This document shows, piece by piece, positions 1-14,404 of a stretch of DNA of 64,000 nt. This stretch comes from Lojkania enalia. Lineage: Eukaryota > Ascomycota > Dothideomycetes > Pleosporales. Made by a program: the position numbers and the translations under genes. Within the stretch, counting starts at the first letter, position 1; every line of letters begins with the position of its first letter. Location of the stretch: assembly GCA_010094045.1 (NCBI GenBank), contig ML986749.1:45662-109661 (forward strand), written 5' to 3'. The notes beneath the pieces are model-generated. The model had not been told where the DNA came from. It saw only the letters and a list, made by a program, of their open reading frames with translations, and did no database searches.

Positions 1-1054
1 TTCTGTACCTGGAACCTATTTAACTAAGATAGTTCTAGATATTTTATCTTCCTTTCTGTATATAAGTCTCTCTTTAACCCTATATAGAATTAGAATTAAA
101 ATTTGTAGGGGGTTGTTAAAGATTTAAAGAATAAAGAAGAGTAAATAATAAGGATAGAAGAAAAAAGAGGCCTTACCTAATAATATTAGCTGGCTTAAGT
201 AAAGCTCCTACTATTTAGGTTAAATAAATACGTGTCCCAGCTTATAGTCTAATTATAATAGAGGAACTAGAGGATTATATATTCGTACCCTAGTTATACG
301 TCTACTAGCCTTAGCTACCCTTAATCTTCTTACTAGAGCCAATATCCCCTTACAGGAAGTATCTTCAACTAATAGAATTCGATTTCTAGGATTTTAGGCA
401 GATATAACTATATACTACACCGTATATTAATAGTATAATATATAGGGTAGCTCTTTACTTCTAACTAATTAGTTTATACGGGCCAACTATTCTGATACTC
501 TAGGTAGGTATCTAAGCATCTAATAGAGGCAGTATATCCCTATATTATTTATAGGTTACTGTTAAGGGGATATTATATCTAATAAATCTTAGATATAGGC
601 AGTCCAAGTACTTTACTATACTAGAAGGTAGTAAAAATAAGAGACTAACTGCTGAGTACTTATAGCTATAATCTTTAAGCCTAGTCTTACACGTGTTAGT
701 AATAATATATTAGCTATAGATAGATTAACAACACCTTTCTATTAATAGTTAGGGACGCTTATATAGTTTATTATTAGGATATCTATATAAAACCTCTTAG
801 TACCTAGGTTAAGGGTTTTAATACTAGGAGTAGAAGGGTAGGAGTAACTTAAGGTAGCTCTAGTCGCTTCTATTCCTTTTGCGGCCAGGTGAGGTATAAA
901 ATATAAGGTAGTAATAGATACCGAGCGTACCTTTAACTAGACAAATCCTCTTATCTAGGAGCTCTAAGAGCTAAGCGGTAGCTTTAGTAGTAATAAAATT
1001 TAAGCTACCCCCTAATATTATATTAGAGGTACCTAGGGCTATCTATAGATTAGA
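1..1054. other. RIP DNA, no gene resolved
   Basis: AT-rich RIP-mutated sequence with stops in all frames. The frame of the next entry is already fairly open just upstream of its first ATG, so the decayed gene may begin in here. Nothing else is supported. Confidence 0.5.
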
Positions 1055-2340
1055 ATGTTTTTAGTTATACCTCTAGTCTTCTAGACTATTACCTTAATTA
1101 AGTGCTATCCTGTATCTACTCTAATTGAAGTAGATACTACTTAGATCGCTAGTAACTCTAAATAGTAAGATAGCTTCTAAATAGTATATATAACGGAAAA
1201 TACGCTACTCTAAGATAAATCTTAATACTACCAGCGTATTAGGATACTACTATAAAGTAAGATCTAATAGCTGCGCAAGGGTAAGGCCGTAAATAGACTA
1301 GATAGAAGGCTCGGGCCTAGTAAATATAGTAAGAGAGAGAATAGGCTAGAGCGAGAGGATATCTATATAGCGTTAACAAATGTAAATAGTAGACCTAATA
1401 GTTAAATCCAGCTGCTTTAGTAGGATGTAGTAGAGAGTAACTAATTATAGTTGGATAGTTTAATAACTACTATTAACATCAAAATCTATCTACCTTACCT
1501 ATTAGGTATTATTAAGTAGAGGGACGAGCGTACCGTAATATATAATAAGAATATTCTCAGCCGTATTAAATGGAGAAATATATTACGTAATTAATCCCTA
1601 AATAATTATATAATATATTCTAGCCCCTAGTCTACGCGCTATAAAGTAATACTTATAGAAAAGTTATACCGTTATTAAAAAAGCCTCTTATCTATTGCTG
1701 AAAAGACACCTATAGCCTTTTATCCTATTGTCCGCAGCCTTATTCTTCCTAGTTTAAATAACATTTTACTCTTTAAAGTGAGACGGCTAACCCAGCGTTT
1801 AGTAGTAGAAAGAATAAAGTAGGAGGTATAGAGAACCTATACTAATAAATATATCTGTATATTATTAGTATATTAAATCTAGAAGAGGCGGCTAGTATAC
1901 TAAAATAATTTTCGTGCGATAGTAAAAGTTCGCTTCTTTATATACTAGAAGAATAATAATTAGGATTATACTGCTAATATAGGTAATTACTATAGTAATT
2001 ACGTTGGTAGTAATATATATTATAAAAAATACTCTTATCCTCCAGTTTAAGGTACTTCTAGATCTTTAATATCTATAAAGTTTACGGAACGAAAGTATAA
2101 CTATAAAAGCAGATCTAGTAGAGATTAGGATAAGAAGTACTAGTTTATATATCGCTACGATAATTCTATATCTATTTCTAGTAAGCAAGTATATATTTAG
2201 TTAGCGCTGTCCCTACAATATAAAAAATACGACGCTGGTAAGTATAGTAGATAGTATAAGTATTATATATCCTATAAGCTTCGACTAAGTACTTAAAAGG
2301 ATAGGTTAGAGAAGGCGGGTAGTCTAGAATATTAGTACTA
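1055..2340 (+). pseudogene. RIP-decayed protein gene, family unknown
   Basis: One register runs from an ATG at 1055 for about 430 codons if TAA/TAG are read as former Gln codons. No TGA falls in it. Over about 62 codons from 1268 this frame has about 6 stops, against about 14 in a neighbouring frame, so the register is a real coding trace and not just a result of TG loss. The implied protein is rich in Arg, Lys, Tyr and Ile with a basic stretch near codons 75-100 (KRENRLERED). High Tyr and Ile and scarce Cys, His, Trp and Met are what RIP does to codons (TGC to TAC, CAT to TAT, ATG to ATA). I do not recognise the family. The end is approximate. Confidence 0.45.
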
Positions 2341-5300
2341 CTAATAGAGACCTCTATAGATCTTACATTTGTCTATAAGGTAAACTGGAATATTTATAAA
2401 ATAGCTAGCTCTATATAGTTAAGGTAGTACTCTATAAATATAGTAAAGACAACTGATCTGATCCTAAATAAAAAGAAGCTAATCTAAATAAGACTAAAAC
2501 CTAGTAGAACCTACTGCTACTACTTTATAATATAGTTAATATACTTAATAGCCTGATAGTTATAATAGATAATTAAAGCGCTGAGCAATAGTCTAGTAAG
2601 GAAGAAAACTAGGGTAGAAATAAAGAGACTGTCAGCTATAGGAAATACGAGTAATATTCTACCTGCTAGAGGTAGAGAGAATATTAACCTAGAACCTATT
2701 TATACACCTACTAGCAGCTTTAACTATTCTATATCTAGGCTCGTAAGGTGTAGTAGCTATAGATAGTATAATATAAACTGGGGGGATAAGACGGTATTAT
2801 TAGCCGCGGTCTATATTGCGTGATAAAGCTTTTTTAAATAGAAAGACGCCTCTTATATAGCTAATAATATCGTTACTAATATTTACTAACCGCTATAGAT
2901 ATGTATTAGGTAATATTTCTATAGCACCTTAAGCTAACTATTATAAATAACCCTATAGCTGTAGATAGAGTAGAAGTATTCTCTTAGTAGTTTAAAGTAC
3001 TATATAGTTTGTTATTAATATACTCGTATAAATACTCTAGTATTAGAAGCGAGGCGTATTAGCGGGTTTTAGGGGGTAGAAAACTTAGAGGCGGCTTATA
3101 GGCTATAAGAATCCTCTAGTAGGTATAGGAGCTGTATAGATAAAACGGAAGTAGCCCTAAGCTTGCTGTATTAGTAAGAGGCTTCGCTTACTACTATAAA
3201 CAAGTATACTTAACAAGCGCTAAAGAAAATAACTAAAGTTCTATTTTAGGGAGTAGACGTTCTAGAGATTTAATCTATTCTATTCGTTCTATAAGACTTA
3301 ATATCTTAATATATTAACTAAAGGCTGAGTAGGAATCTATATAAAAAGTAATTAATAAACCCAATAAATAGGGTAGGCGCTATTTTAGGGAGATAAGTAA
3401 TAGAGCGTTTAGATAGAAGTTAACCCTCTTATATACCTAATACTAGATACTTCTATCTACCTAGCGCAGTTTATTAGGGTTATTCAACTCTTAATTACTA
3501 GAGAAGTACTTATAAACGGGGCTTAGAGGCGCTAAAATAGGAGGAGTCCTAGATGTTAAGTAGCTATAAGCGCCTCTAACGCCTAAGACCCCTAAGCCTA
3601 GTATTAAAAGTGCTAATAATAACCCTAAACCTATAGATAGATTTATAATAGTATTATAGAATAGCTGTATAGTTTACTACTATAGAAATCTATATAAAAA
3701 CCCCTGCGCGGCGTCGAGGCGTATATAATAGTAAAGAATACTAGTAGTTAAAAAAGGTAGAAGCGGCTTAAAAGCGGTATATGCTGGCTATAGATGCTAC
3801 TTAAATGTTCTGAGCTAGAAGATATCTCTAGATTCTACGAGGTAGGTATAGTAGCCTCGTATATAAGAATAGTAGATAAGGTATAGAGGAAAGAGTTGAT
3901 AGATAAATACTGCTGCGAAGTCTATCGATCCAGCCGCCTATAAGCTTATTACGTTAATAGAAGGCCTATACAACTTAGTATCAGGATTTAAAAGTATTCT
4001 TAGTAAGGTATTAATAGTAGGATAGTTATATACGTGCAGCTAGGTAGGCTGCTAAGTAACTTATATTAAATTAAATATCTATATATTTATCTCAGCCTGC
4101 GCGAATAGAGCGTATAGATATTATACCCCCTCTTATTAGTATACTATTTAAGAGGTATAGATGTTATAAGTAGCTTTTATTACTCTCCCTCGACTAATAA
4201 AATATACCTCTAAATAGTCTAGCCCCGGTTCTAATAATACTAATAGCTCTCTCCGCTGCAGCATGTACTAAAAGGCGGTATTACTACTATATATAAGATA
4301 TTACTAAGGTAGTATTAGTAGGTCTGCGCCTATTTTCAGGCTTTTAATTGTTATATAAGGTGTCTGGTAGATCTTAATTAGATAAGAAGCTGCTAGCTTA
4401 TTCGGCGATGTATAGCATTAAAGCGCCTATAGACGGTAGTACTAAGGGATATATAATAGGGTGGAGATATATAAGACTGTAAGTCTCTACTATATAGTTA
4501 ACTACTAGTTACTTTAAAACTCCACCTTTAGAGCGGAGGTTTTCCTTAAGATTCCTCTAATATAATTAAAGCTGGATTTACTACCCTCTTCTTCATCTAT
4601 ATCTATAACAATCTACTTATCTAGTAATTATATAACCCACCTCTACATGTACCGTATTACCCTATATATATAAGAAGTTTGTCTCTTTATACTTCCTTAT
4701 ATATTAACTCTTATTAAACAACAGCTTTAGTTATAAATTATACTAAAGAGGCGATCTATAAAGCGTACCGGGACTAAGCGTCTAGTATCTACCCTATATC
4801 AATATAAAGCCCTTTAGGTAGATCTACTACTCTAGCCTTCTAGCAGTAAACCTTTATATATAGAGGCCGCTGTTATAAACAATCCTAGTAATAAGGCTCT
4901 TTTAGCTGCTGCAACTTCGTTAAGGCTCTCTACTAGAGCTAATAACTAAAACCCTACTAATACTGTTTCCGGCCACGAGATAGAGCAGCCTACTCTATCG
5001 GCCGATATAGATATACCTCGGGAACCGTTAGACAAACGATAAGAATTACTAGTTAAAGAGGAAGCTAAAGAAAGCGTTATAGTAGGAGGGGAAGATATAC
5101 TATTTAACAATCCTTATAACAGGATCTTAATAACATGCGAGAGTATCCCTTATAAATATTTTATAAGAAACGCTCCTCTTTACTAATTAGGTATCCGGCT
5201 AGATATAATATATATAATCTATCTTAACGCAATTCTAAGCCTATAGTAATAGCCGCCGATCTATATTCCGGTATAAAGGTAGAGAGTAGAGCTAGTTAGG

Positions 5301-5664
5301 GAAATATAGAGAAGGTGCTAATTCTAGATAATAGCTAGTAGATCTCGAATAGTATATTAGATAATAGGAATCTAAATTTAAGCTAATAATTCCTACTAAC
5401 AATCGTATTAGATAATATAGTTATTTTTAAGGATAAAGATGTTGTTACTCTATCTATAAGCGAGACTAGTAGAATCTTAGGTATATAGTATACTTAATAA
5501 TCTAAATTATATTCTAACACGTTTTAGATAATCTAATTCTTATCGATAATAATAGTAATAATAAAGTTAAAGCTGAAGTCGAACGAAGATTAGTAGGGTC
5601 CTATTATATATCCTTATACTAGAATAAAGGTAAACGGAGCGCGGAAGATTAAATAGTTCTATAG
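2341..5664. other. RIP DNA, no gene resolved
   Basis: Heavily mutated AT-rich sequence. I did not find a frame clearly better than its neighbours and saw no RNA gene or terminal repeat. Decayed coding traces may be present but were not followed. Confidence 0.45.
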
Positions 5665-6590
5665 ATAGATGCTACTATCTTTTATAATAATTCCAACGAC
5701 CCCGAGCTTTTAAACAACTAGTAGAAGGCTATCTAGTAACGCTGGTTTAATATAGCATTTCTAAAGCGCCTCCAGAATATAGCGATACGTAAGAATGTTC
5801 TAATATTTAAGGAACTACTCCTTAAAGCCTCCTTAAAGGTAGCTAAAGAGAGAAAGCTTCCTAAAGGCTGTATACGAGATCTTATAAATATATAAATAGA
5901 CGTAGAAAAAGGAAGCCTTATATTTATAGATAGGGCAGCCTTAGGGCTGTTTAGAAGTTAGGTATAGATAGTAGAATTACAGCTGTATAGGTATAAGAGG
6001 TAGAGAATTTAGGTTAAAAAGTTTACTAAAGTATTAAAGCGCTTTATTACTTAAGAAAAGGTGGTTAAAGATCTTATAGAATTTCTTAAGGATTAGGAGC
6101 GCGAGAGAGAAGAGAATTGTAGAATATAACTCGGAGAGGGTAAAATAGTTAGTAACAGAAGAAGATATAGAATTAGAAGATATAAAGTTAGATATTTAAT
6201 TCAGCGCTTGATTTTTCCGTATAAGTTAACTATTAGAACTAACTTAATACAGTATTTAGAGGTATTATAAGTTACTTAGATATATTACAAGTACTATAAT
6301 AAGGAAAAAGCGCTACTATTAAAAGGTAATAACTGTGCTATATTTTAGTTTAAGATATATACTAAGCTATATAATACGCTATTTTATATTTAGGGCTTTA
6401 CTACCACCTAATATATAGCTAATATATTAACGTTAATACCTGCGCTTTTAAAATTTCCTATAAAGTATGTTAACTCCTAATCTTATATTATAACTTTCGT
6501 AGAGGCGTTAACTCTAAACTCTTCCCTAGTTACTTATAGTATATAATAAATCTAAAAGTTTTAAAACCCCTTAATCCAGCCTAATTAAAA
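5665..6590 (+). pseudogene. RIP-decayed protein gene, family unknown
   Basis: A single register can be followed for about 300 codons with TAA/TAG standing where Gln is expected. Early segments read like helical, charged protein, with Lys/Leu/Arg-rich stretches such as FLKRLQNIAIRKNVLIFKEL and, further on, IEFLKDQERER. Stops make up about 6-7% of codons, lower than in the alternative frame I compared by eye. Both ends are approximate and a frameshift near the 5' end is possible. No domain is recognised. A gag-like or other transposon protein cannot be excluded. Confidence 0.35.
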
Positions 6591-9500
6591 AAACTCTACT
6601 TTATAAGAAGCTGCCGGCCTAGTATAAGCGCGTCTCCTACCTTATAACTTCTAGGGAGCCTAAAAGCGGGGACTGCTTATCTACTAATAGACTATACTCA
6701 GAAGATTTTGACAAAAATATCTTAGAACTATAAAGTAGTTACGTATACTACTATACTTCTAATACTTCTAAATATAAGTATAACCTTAACCAACGCGATT
6801 TTATAGATAAGGATTTTATATACACTGGTTCTAAGGTAGAATACTACCTAAAGATACGCGAGGGCCGGAAAAAGAAGTTTACTAACCTTTATAGTATATA
6901 AAAGTAGCATTTATTTAACTAAGACTATAGGATATATATTTTTATAATATTTTAGAGAGGTTTAAAAACGATAGGAGTTGTCTAATATATAGATAGAGTA
7001 TTTCTACGGAGGAAGAGGGCCATTCTTAGTTAGATAGCAAATAAGTTCTTAGCTACGGAATATAGGAGAGAACTAGGAGCCTTAAGCTAGTAACATCTTT
7101 TATCTGTTACGCTATTAACTTAATAGTAACTTAACTTAGTAAAGGAGTAACTTATAGTTATATAGAGTAGGAGAGGTGTTAAATATTATAGTATTAAACG
7201 TTATAGTACTAAATATTATAGTAGCTGAAATATATAACAGGGCAGGGGTGAATATATATATATAAGAGCCACACCCTACTAGCTTGAAAAATATAATAAT
7301 TAACACGTCTATCTAACTTAGTAGAGCTAGTAAGATATTTATTATTCTAAGTTAACCTCCAATTTGCAATCGGTTTATCTAATTAGATAATATATAAAAG
7401 AAGGTCTAAGTTAGATTACTAAACGAGGGATATAAGATATAGGAAATTATAACGGGTAGATACCTGCGAAGCATTATATACGCCTCTATAGATCGAGCGT
7501 ACAACTATATACGCTACGCTATTACTAAAAGTTAGAGTATAAGTTAAAACTAATATTAGTTTTATTTATATCTTATAGCACTACGCTATTATAGGATAAC
7601 TTAACCTAGACTCTTCTAGTCTAGATATACCAGGGCGCAGCTAGAAAAGGAAAATAATATAAGCCGAGCGATAGACTTAACTAGAAGAGAAGATAAGAAA
7701 ATAATATAGCTAACTTAAAGAAAGTAAAAAAGACCTATTATACTTTTACCCTAGTACTTGGGCGACTATTATTAATATCTTTATCTAGACCTCTTCTAGC
7801 AGCTTAGTTATATCTCGACATTTAAACTTATTTAGGTATACCTTTATAAAAGACTCTCTAAGCTCGTCTACCTTCGATTATCCTAAACTAGAACTTTTCG
7901 GATTAATAGGACTTGAGGAGCGTAGTATTTTAGTGGTTAGGATAACTAGACTTAGTTCTAGCCGGTCGATTAGTGTACACTGAGTATTTATAGGAGTAGC
8001 ACCTCGGCTTAGCGTACCCCTATACTACAACCTAAGAGACTCTATACATCCCATCTCCGCCTAAGAGCGGGTATATACAAGTAAAGGCTCCCGGCTGCTA
8101 ACTCTAATACTCCCTCCAGCCTATTTCTTATATTTTCTATATATATCTCTAGCTACTTCGTAGATAGCTTTATTCGCTTTTTCTATTTTCCATCTTTAAG
8201 AGGCCTAGAGAGTACTATAAAGCTCCCACGATTTAATAATTTGTCTATTAGGAAGCTGCTATCCTATATATATATAGTATCTAATAAACCTTAGCGGTTT
8301 TTCTCTATAAGATAGAGTCTTATTATAGTTCTTATAATTTCGTTGATTTATTACTTTATATACTAGTAACTCCGGAAAAGGATTCTTATCTATTTTATAT
8401 AAGACTCCCTATATTCTAGTAATATATCGCTTAGTATATACGTATATGCTACTTTCTAGTCTTTTCTCCCCTAGTCTATTATTTAGATTGGTAATGTTAA
8501 GGTGCGCTAGTAGAGAGTCCCAGTCGATATCGCTACTATCTTTAACAGGGTTGTCTACTTCTACGAAAATGCAAGCAGCTGGGGGACCTATCTAATTAAT
8601 ATAGTATATCCCCCCCCAAGATTTTCTATATACTACTATTGCTAAACTCTAAAGATAATCTTCCTTAGTACTATTATATACTAGAGGGTCGTTACTATAG
8701 TCTCTATTTATAGGCCCTTTAGGTTTAACTAACTCTACATTTTATCTCTAAGGAATATTACTACTAGTACTTAGTTCCCCAGGACTATGGCTGAAAGATA
8801 GTACACTACTTAAGCTAATATCTTACCCAGCTATAGCAGATTGTCCTACTTATTACTCCGTTGCTCCCTGTTAGACGAATAGTTCTAATCCTTTATTATT
8901 CTCTCGCTTTAAATTCACGTTGGTACCTATATAAAAATTAGTAGCTTTAAGTGCTTTAATCCTGTTTGGATTAATAGTAGGCACGTTTTCTAGGCCTAGG
9001 ATAGCGTTAAGTGCAAACTTTTAAAGCTTTGCTATAGTCTTTAGAGGAGGCTGTTTTATCTTTTTAAGAGGTCTAATATCCACCCCAGGTATACCGAGAA
9101 TATTTATTAGGTATTATAACTGGATTAGAAGTTAACCTTTCTCTTTATAGCTTTCTATTTCCCCAACCTAAATAAACTTTTCTAGTAGGAACTTATAGGC
9201 TGAGGACGCAAGGCCTAGTTCTATATTAATCTTCTTAATTTTAAGATTTACATCCTAAATAGACTCTACGTATATAGTTAACCCGCTTAGGTTTACCCCT
9301 ATTAATCCTAATATAGATGGAATTTCTCGAAGTATAGTAGTCTACTTAAGCAGCGGTTTAAGTAAAGAGTCTATTAGCTTAATACGGGATCCTATAATAT
9401 ATTTATTCGATAGTTCCTTATTATATTACTTTAAGAACGTTTCTAAAATGCTTAGAGGTATTACTAATCTCTAGTCTATTCCTATATTACGGAATAACGC

Positions 9501-12500
9501 AGCTAATAATACTATTAAATTAGCTAGTTTATTTAAGGTAAATTCTAGCTTATTAGATTCGTTGAAAAGATTTTCATAAACTTAAACAATCTAAGTAAAA
9601 AGCTCCTCTAGAATAGTAAAGGTATCTCCTATACTATTAATTCCCTTAACTTTTTTATTAATAGCTTTTAATTTGCTATTATTACTTAGATATTTTACCC
9701 TGGTGTCCCACCATCTTTATATAATACTGTAGAAAGGTTTTTGGAAGGCTCGAACCTATACCGGGACCTCCTTTATAAGGAGGACTTCTACTATACTTTT
9801 AGCTCTGTCCTCTACTTATTATTATCTTATCTCAGCTGCCCGGGCCTCTTCAAATTATTTTACCTCTAATTACTTCCCTCTACGTACTTTACTATAGGCT
9901 TTTTTCTTTAACTTCCTAGAGTATAGGCTAGCGGAAGACATCGGGCTTTTAGTAGGTTATTTAAAGTAGAGAAAATAAATTTGAAAGTGCTTAATTATAG
10001 TTTATTAATATTCTTGTAGGTGTAAATATAAGAGAGTAATAAACGGTTTTATATTCTATTCGCACTCTAGAATCTATATAAAAATTCTTTTAACTATTAT
10101 AGATACTGAAAAAGACTTTTATATGTTTAAAATCTTAAAAAAGAAAGACGACATCTAGAAAACTGAAAACTGAAAACTAAAAACCGAAAGCCAAAAATCC
10201 TAGGTTAGCTCTATAAGTATATAAAAACTATAATACCTTAATTTAAAGCCTCTAATATAATATTTTCTATACAATCTCTTGTAATATCTCTCCTAATACT
10301 ATAGCTGATCTTAGGCCCTGCGGGTTAGAATATTACTACTACTCAGTCTAGTATATATCCTACTAATACAGCTACCTCTAAGAAGATTGTAGATATTCTA
10401 GTTAATATAATAGGGCTGCTAATATTTAACCTAAACTCTGTTAGTATTGTAAATAGTACTATTCTATACTTTAACTTTCCTAAGGTAAACTATACTCTAT
10501 AGACCTTAGCCAGCTACCTATGTTTCAACCGCTACTGGGCTGGTATAGATTACTAATTATTTATACTACTACAGGCTAGTAATAAATTTCTAGTTAATTT
10601 TAGTATTAATTCTTAAGATCCCCGGTAGTTCTATTATACTAAGGCTTTTCTAGACCCGTCCCTAGACCTATATTATTACTCTAGTATAGTATTTAGTCTT
10701 AACCTGAGTAATCTATAAGAGTTTTCTATAAACTCTAGTAGACTAATAATATACCTGTTAACAACTCCTAACCTAGTATTTAATTTCTACCCTTATAGGA
10801 GCTCGGGACTATCGTATATTCCAGTTTAACTAAAAAATTATATAACTATGTTAACTACTCTACTAAATATAATTGTAATCGCGCCTAAGATATCTAATAA
10901 AGGAAGGGGAGTATTTAGGAAATGGTATAGTAGCTACCTTAGTAGTTTTTTCTTAGCTCTCGCAATTTAACGTCGCTAATTCTAGCCGTCTTATCTTTAC
11001 CTAGAAATGTAAAACCGAGTCGTTCCCCTAGTTATAAGTTCTTATATAGATAGTAAATTTGAAGATAATCCAGCTTTAGTAGTAATATAACAGTATTAAT
11101 TTATATAGAGACTCTTAGTTAGATAGTTAAACATAGTTTAAATCATATTACATAGCTAATAGGAATAAGACGGAACTTGTTATATATTAGCCTAAAGGGG
11201 AGTAGCTAAAACTATCTAATTATAAGTGTAAACTATCCTACAATTTATCTATAAGTACTAAACCCAACGTTCTTTCGCACATATTCTTATCTTCTTTATA
11301 AAGAGTAGGGAGTATTGTTTTTAGCTTATAGCTAAGTAGGTGCTCCCTATTATAGAGTAGAATAAGATTCTTATCTATGTCCACGGCTTTATCTAATAAT
11401 AATAAAACCTCCTTAGATAAGAGACTTTGTTATAATACTAGTATCTCGATTTTCGGAGAACGAATAACATATTATACCTCTAGTATAGGACCTAAAGATA
11501 GATAGTCTAAAGTAGTATAGCGTATATAGAGTTTAACCTACACTTTATAGTAACCTTTAATTAGAGACGCTTCTAAGTTTAAGTTTTCGAAAAGCTTAAT
11601 AAGTTTATATAGTTTATTTAGGAGAGTCTTTCTAGTAATATATTTACGTAAGTTCAGGTCGTCTTCTATATTATCCTGGATTTTCCGGGCAATATAATGG
11701 TTAGGAATAGAAAATATAATATAATCTTTTTGTAGATTATTATCGCAGAGAAGCTAAGGATAAGATATATTTTTATAGGTCTTAAGAGGTTAGTAATATA
11801 TATTTATTATATATTCGGCTTTACTTTTATAATTCTAGCATTTAGGATCTTAAAATTAGAAACCCGGAAATTATTACAGCAGGCTAGCGCTAACTTAAAT
11901 AATATTCTATATATTTTCCGAAAATTATTAACTATTTTCAACTTCTTTAAATCTATTTAGTAATATATTCTAGCTAGTTATTAATAACGTAGTATATAAT
12001 TATAACTTAACCTAATAACCTTGCTAAAGTATATTTATTATTAATATAATAGTTTAAATTATACTTCTATCTACTTTACTATTGCTTTTATATAGCCAGC
12101 CCTAGCTACCTTTTAATTAATCGCTACCGTACTTAATTAAACCTTCTACTACTATTACTACTGGGGAGACTTTAGAGTTTTAATATATTATTTTCTAGGG
12201 AGTATACCGCCTATCTTATATTTATCTAGATTATTTAATACACGTAACTCTATATATAATATAATATTAAATTTTGCCGATTCCGCTTATTTACTAATAG
12301 TTGTAACTGTAAAACCTCGCAACTGTGTTAGGGATTAGACTACAAGTTTTTTAATTTCTTATAATACTCTAAATAATATAGCAGTACTTTAGTAGTATAT
12401 TAAGCTTTAAACGCGCATTATCCAGATTTTATTAATTATCTATAGGTAATATGCTAGACAGTAAGCTACTTCATACACTATTCTAAATATAACCGGAGGT

Positions 12501-13691
12501 ACTAGAGACTATAAAAAGTTTTAAATAGAGTAAGTAGATTCTATAGCCTATATATATTATTAGAATAATTTAGTCTTTATCTTAGAACCTATAGGTAGTA
12601 GTATAGACTCTAGCCTGTATCCAGTTTCTACTATATACTTTAAAGGTCTTTAGACTGTCGTAAATCTACAACTTATAGGATATAGTTGTTCTATTACTTT
12701 CTGGTTATCTTAGAAGTTTATTCTTTAACTGTTATATAATTAAAGTACTATAATATATAATTTTCTCTACCAAATTTACTTCCTTTATTACTTATAACTT
12801 AATATACTAAGTAAAAGTAGAATCTTAGTCGAGAAATATGCGGACTCTCGTATTATATATACGACGCTATTAGAATTATATAGACTATAATTAGGGTAGA
12901 AAATACGATAGAGCGGTGATCTATATAAATTATACGCCAATTGCAGCTCTTTAGTTAGTAGAGAAAGGTTTAAGTTACAAGCCTAAAATTAAATCCTATA
13001 AGTATATACCCTATATCTTAAAGGCACGTAACAATAATTATAAATTTACAACGTAAGACTTTATCCTACTATCTCTCTAGCTGCCTTTATTTACTATTAT
13101 TATTTCTAATTAGAATATTACTTCCGAATAGAATTTATACTCTTTTATATGTAAACGGCATCTTAATATATTCTTCTATATTAAATACAGAGAATTTGTT
13201 AGATATAAGATTGATTTAATAATAGTACTCTATATATTTAGATTTAAAATCTATTATTGTATTTTTTATTTATTACTAAATATAAAACGTTAATAGGCTT
13301 ATAGTATTCTTGCTATAAGACGTCGATTGTCGTATATTTAGTTGGATTCTTAGAGTAATCAAGCGGGTAGTATACTATATAATATAAGCTATAAGTGCAT
13401 GCTTTATTATATTTGTTAACCCTAGTTTTTACTATTAAGTAACACTCTGTAGTATTTAATTAAAGAGACTTACTAAATTATCTTTTTAAGCCGTTTGTTA
13501 AGCGTATTCTACTACTCCGAAGTTGGAGATCCCAGCTATTCCTATAGATGCTTTCCGCAACTGAAGAAGTCCCCGTCAACTAGTATACGTATAGTATACT
13601 ATCCGTTCTTTACTAGCAATAAAATTTCTACACTCGTGCCTATAATGAGAATTTAACGGTTAGATAGAAGGTACAACCTAGAATGATTTAA
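6591..13691. other. RIP DNA, no gene resolved
   Basis: About 7 kb of AT-rich RIP-mutated sequence. It contains a short heptamer-like simple repeat at 10157-10200. I saw no intact gene, RNA gene or clear element end. Several stretches look protein-like in one frame but I could not fix their limits. Confidence 0.45.
10157..10200. repeat. degenerate AAAACTG-type heptamer repeat
   Basis: Roughly six consecutive 7-base units based on AAAACTG (AAAACTG, AAAACTA, AAAACCG, then degraded). The reverse complement has the pattern TTTTCAG. Unlike its surroundings it keeps some TG and CA, so it may have expanded after RIP or be too short to be a target. Function unknown. Confidence 0.55.
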
Positions 13692-14196
13692 CCCGCCCTT
13701 TTATACCTACTAGAAGGTACTACCTTAATGTCTATCTAGCGGTAAAGGAGACTACCTCGCTCCTATAATATCTAAGATCGACTAGCTTAGTGTTTATCCT
13801 CTATTTAGTATATAAATATAGCGTGTGCTATAGGTTATTAGGTGCTTACTCTTGTCCCGCCTATTTATACCTACCAGGAAGTACTACCTCAGTATCCGTC
13901 TAGCGGTAAAGGAGACTATTTTACCCCTGTAATGGCTAAGATTGACTAGCTTAGTATTTACCTTCTATTTAGTATATAACTATAGTATATATTACAGCTT
14001 ATTAAGTGCTTACTCTATTAGCTAGTAGACTATCCCCTGTAAGTAACAGGATGAGAGTAGAGTATCTAATAAGCTGTAGCATAGGCTATATTCATGTACT
14101 AAGTAGAGGGTAAATATTAAACCTGTTAATTTTAGCTGTTATAGGGGTAAGGCAATCTTCTTTACCGCTAGATAGATATTGAGGCAGTACCTCTCG
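13692..14196. repeat. 164-bp repeat: two tandem copies plus one inverted copy
   Basis: Copy 1 (13692-13855) and copy 2 (13856-14016) are direct repeats beginning CCCGCC(T/C)(A/T)TTTATACCTAC and sharing CTAGCGGTAAAGGAGACTA, a CCTC/CCTTC-TATTTAGTATATAA stretch and GCTTACTCT. Copy 3 (about 14054-14196) is the same unit on the other strand, so copies 2 and 3 face each other across about 37 bp and could form a large hairpin. Copies differ mostly by C/T and G/A changes, as expected of RIP. This could be a remnant of a TIR element, a MITE, or rearranged LTR ends. No protein is encoded in it. Confidence 0.8.
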
Positions 14197-14404
14197 GATA
14201 CTATAAGCTAGGGCTGTTAAGGCCCCTACTTTAGATGCTATAGGCACTCTATAAATAATTATAATAAATAGATTACATCTATATAGAACGTTTAAAGCTT
14301 TCTTACTAATCTACCTAGATATACTAAAGATACTAGTCTTCTTCTACATCAATCTAGTCTACAAGTAGATATTATACTAGAGATACTCTATATAGACAGT
14401 ACTA

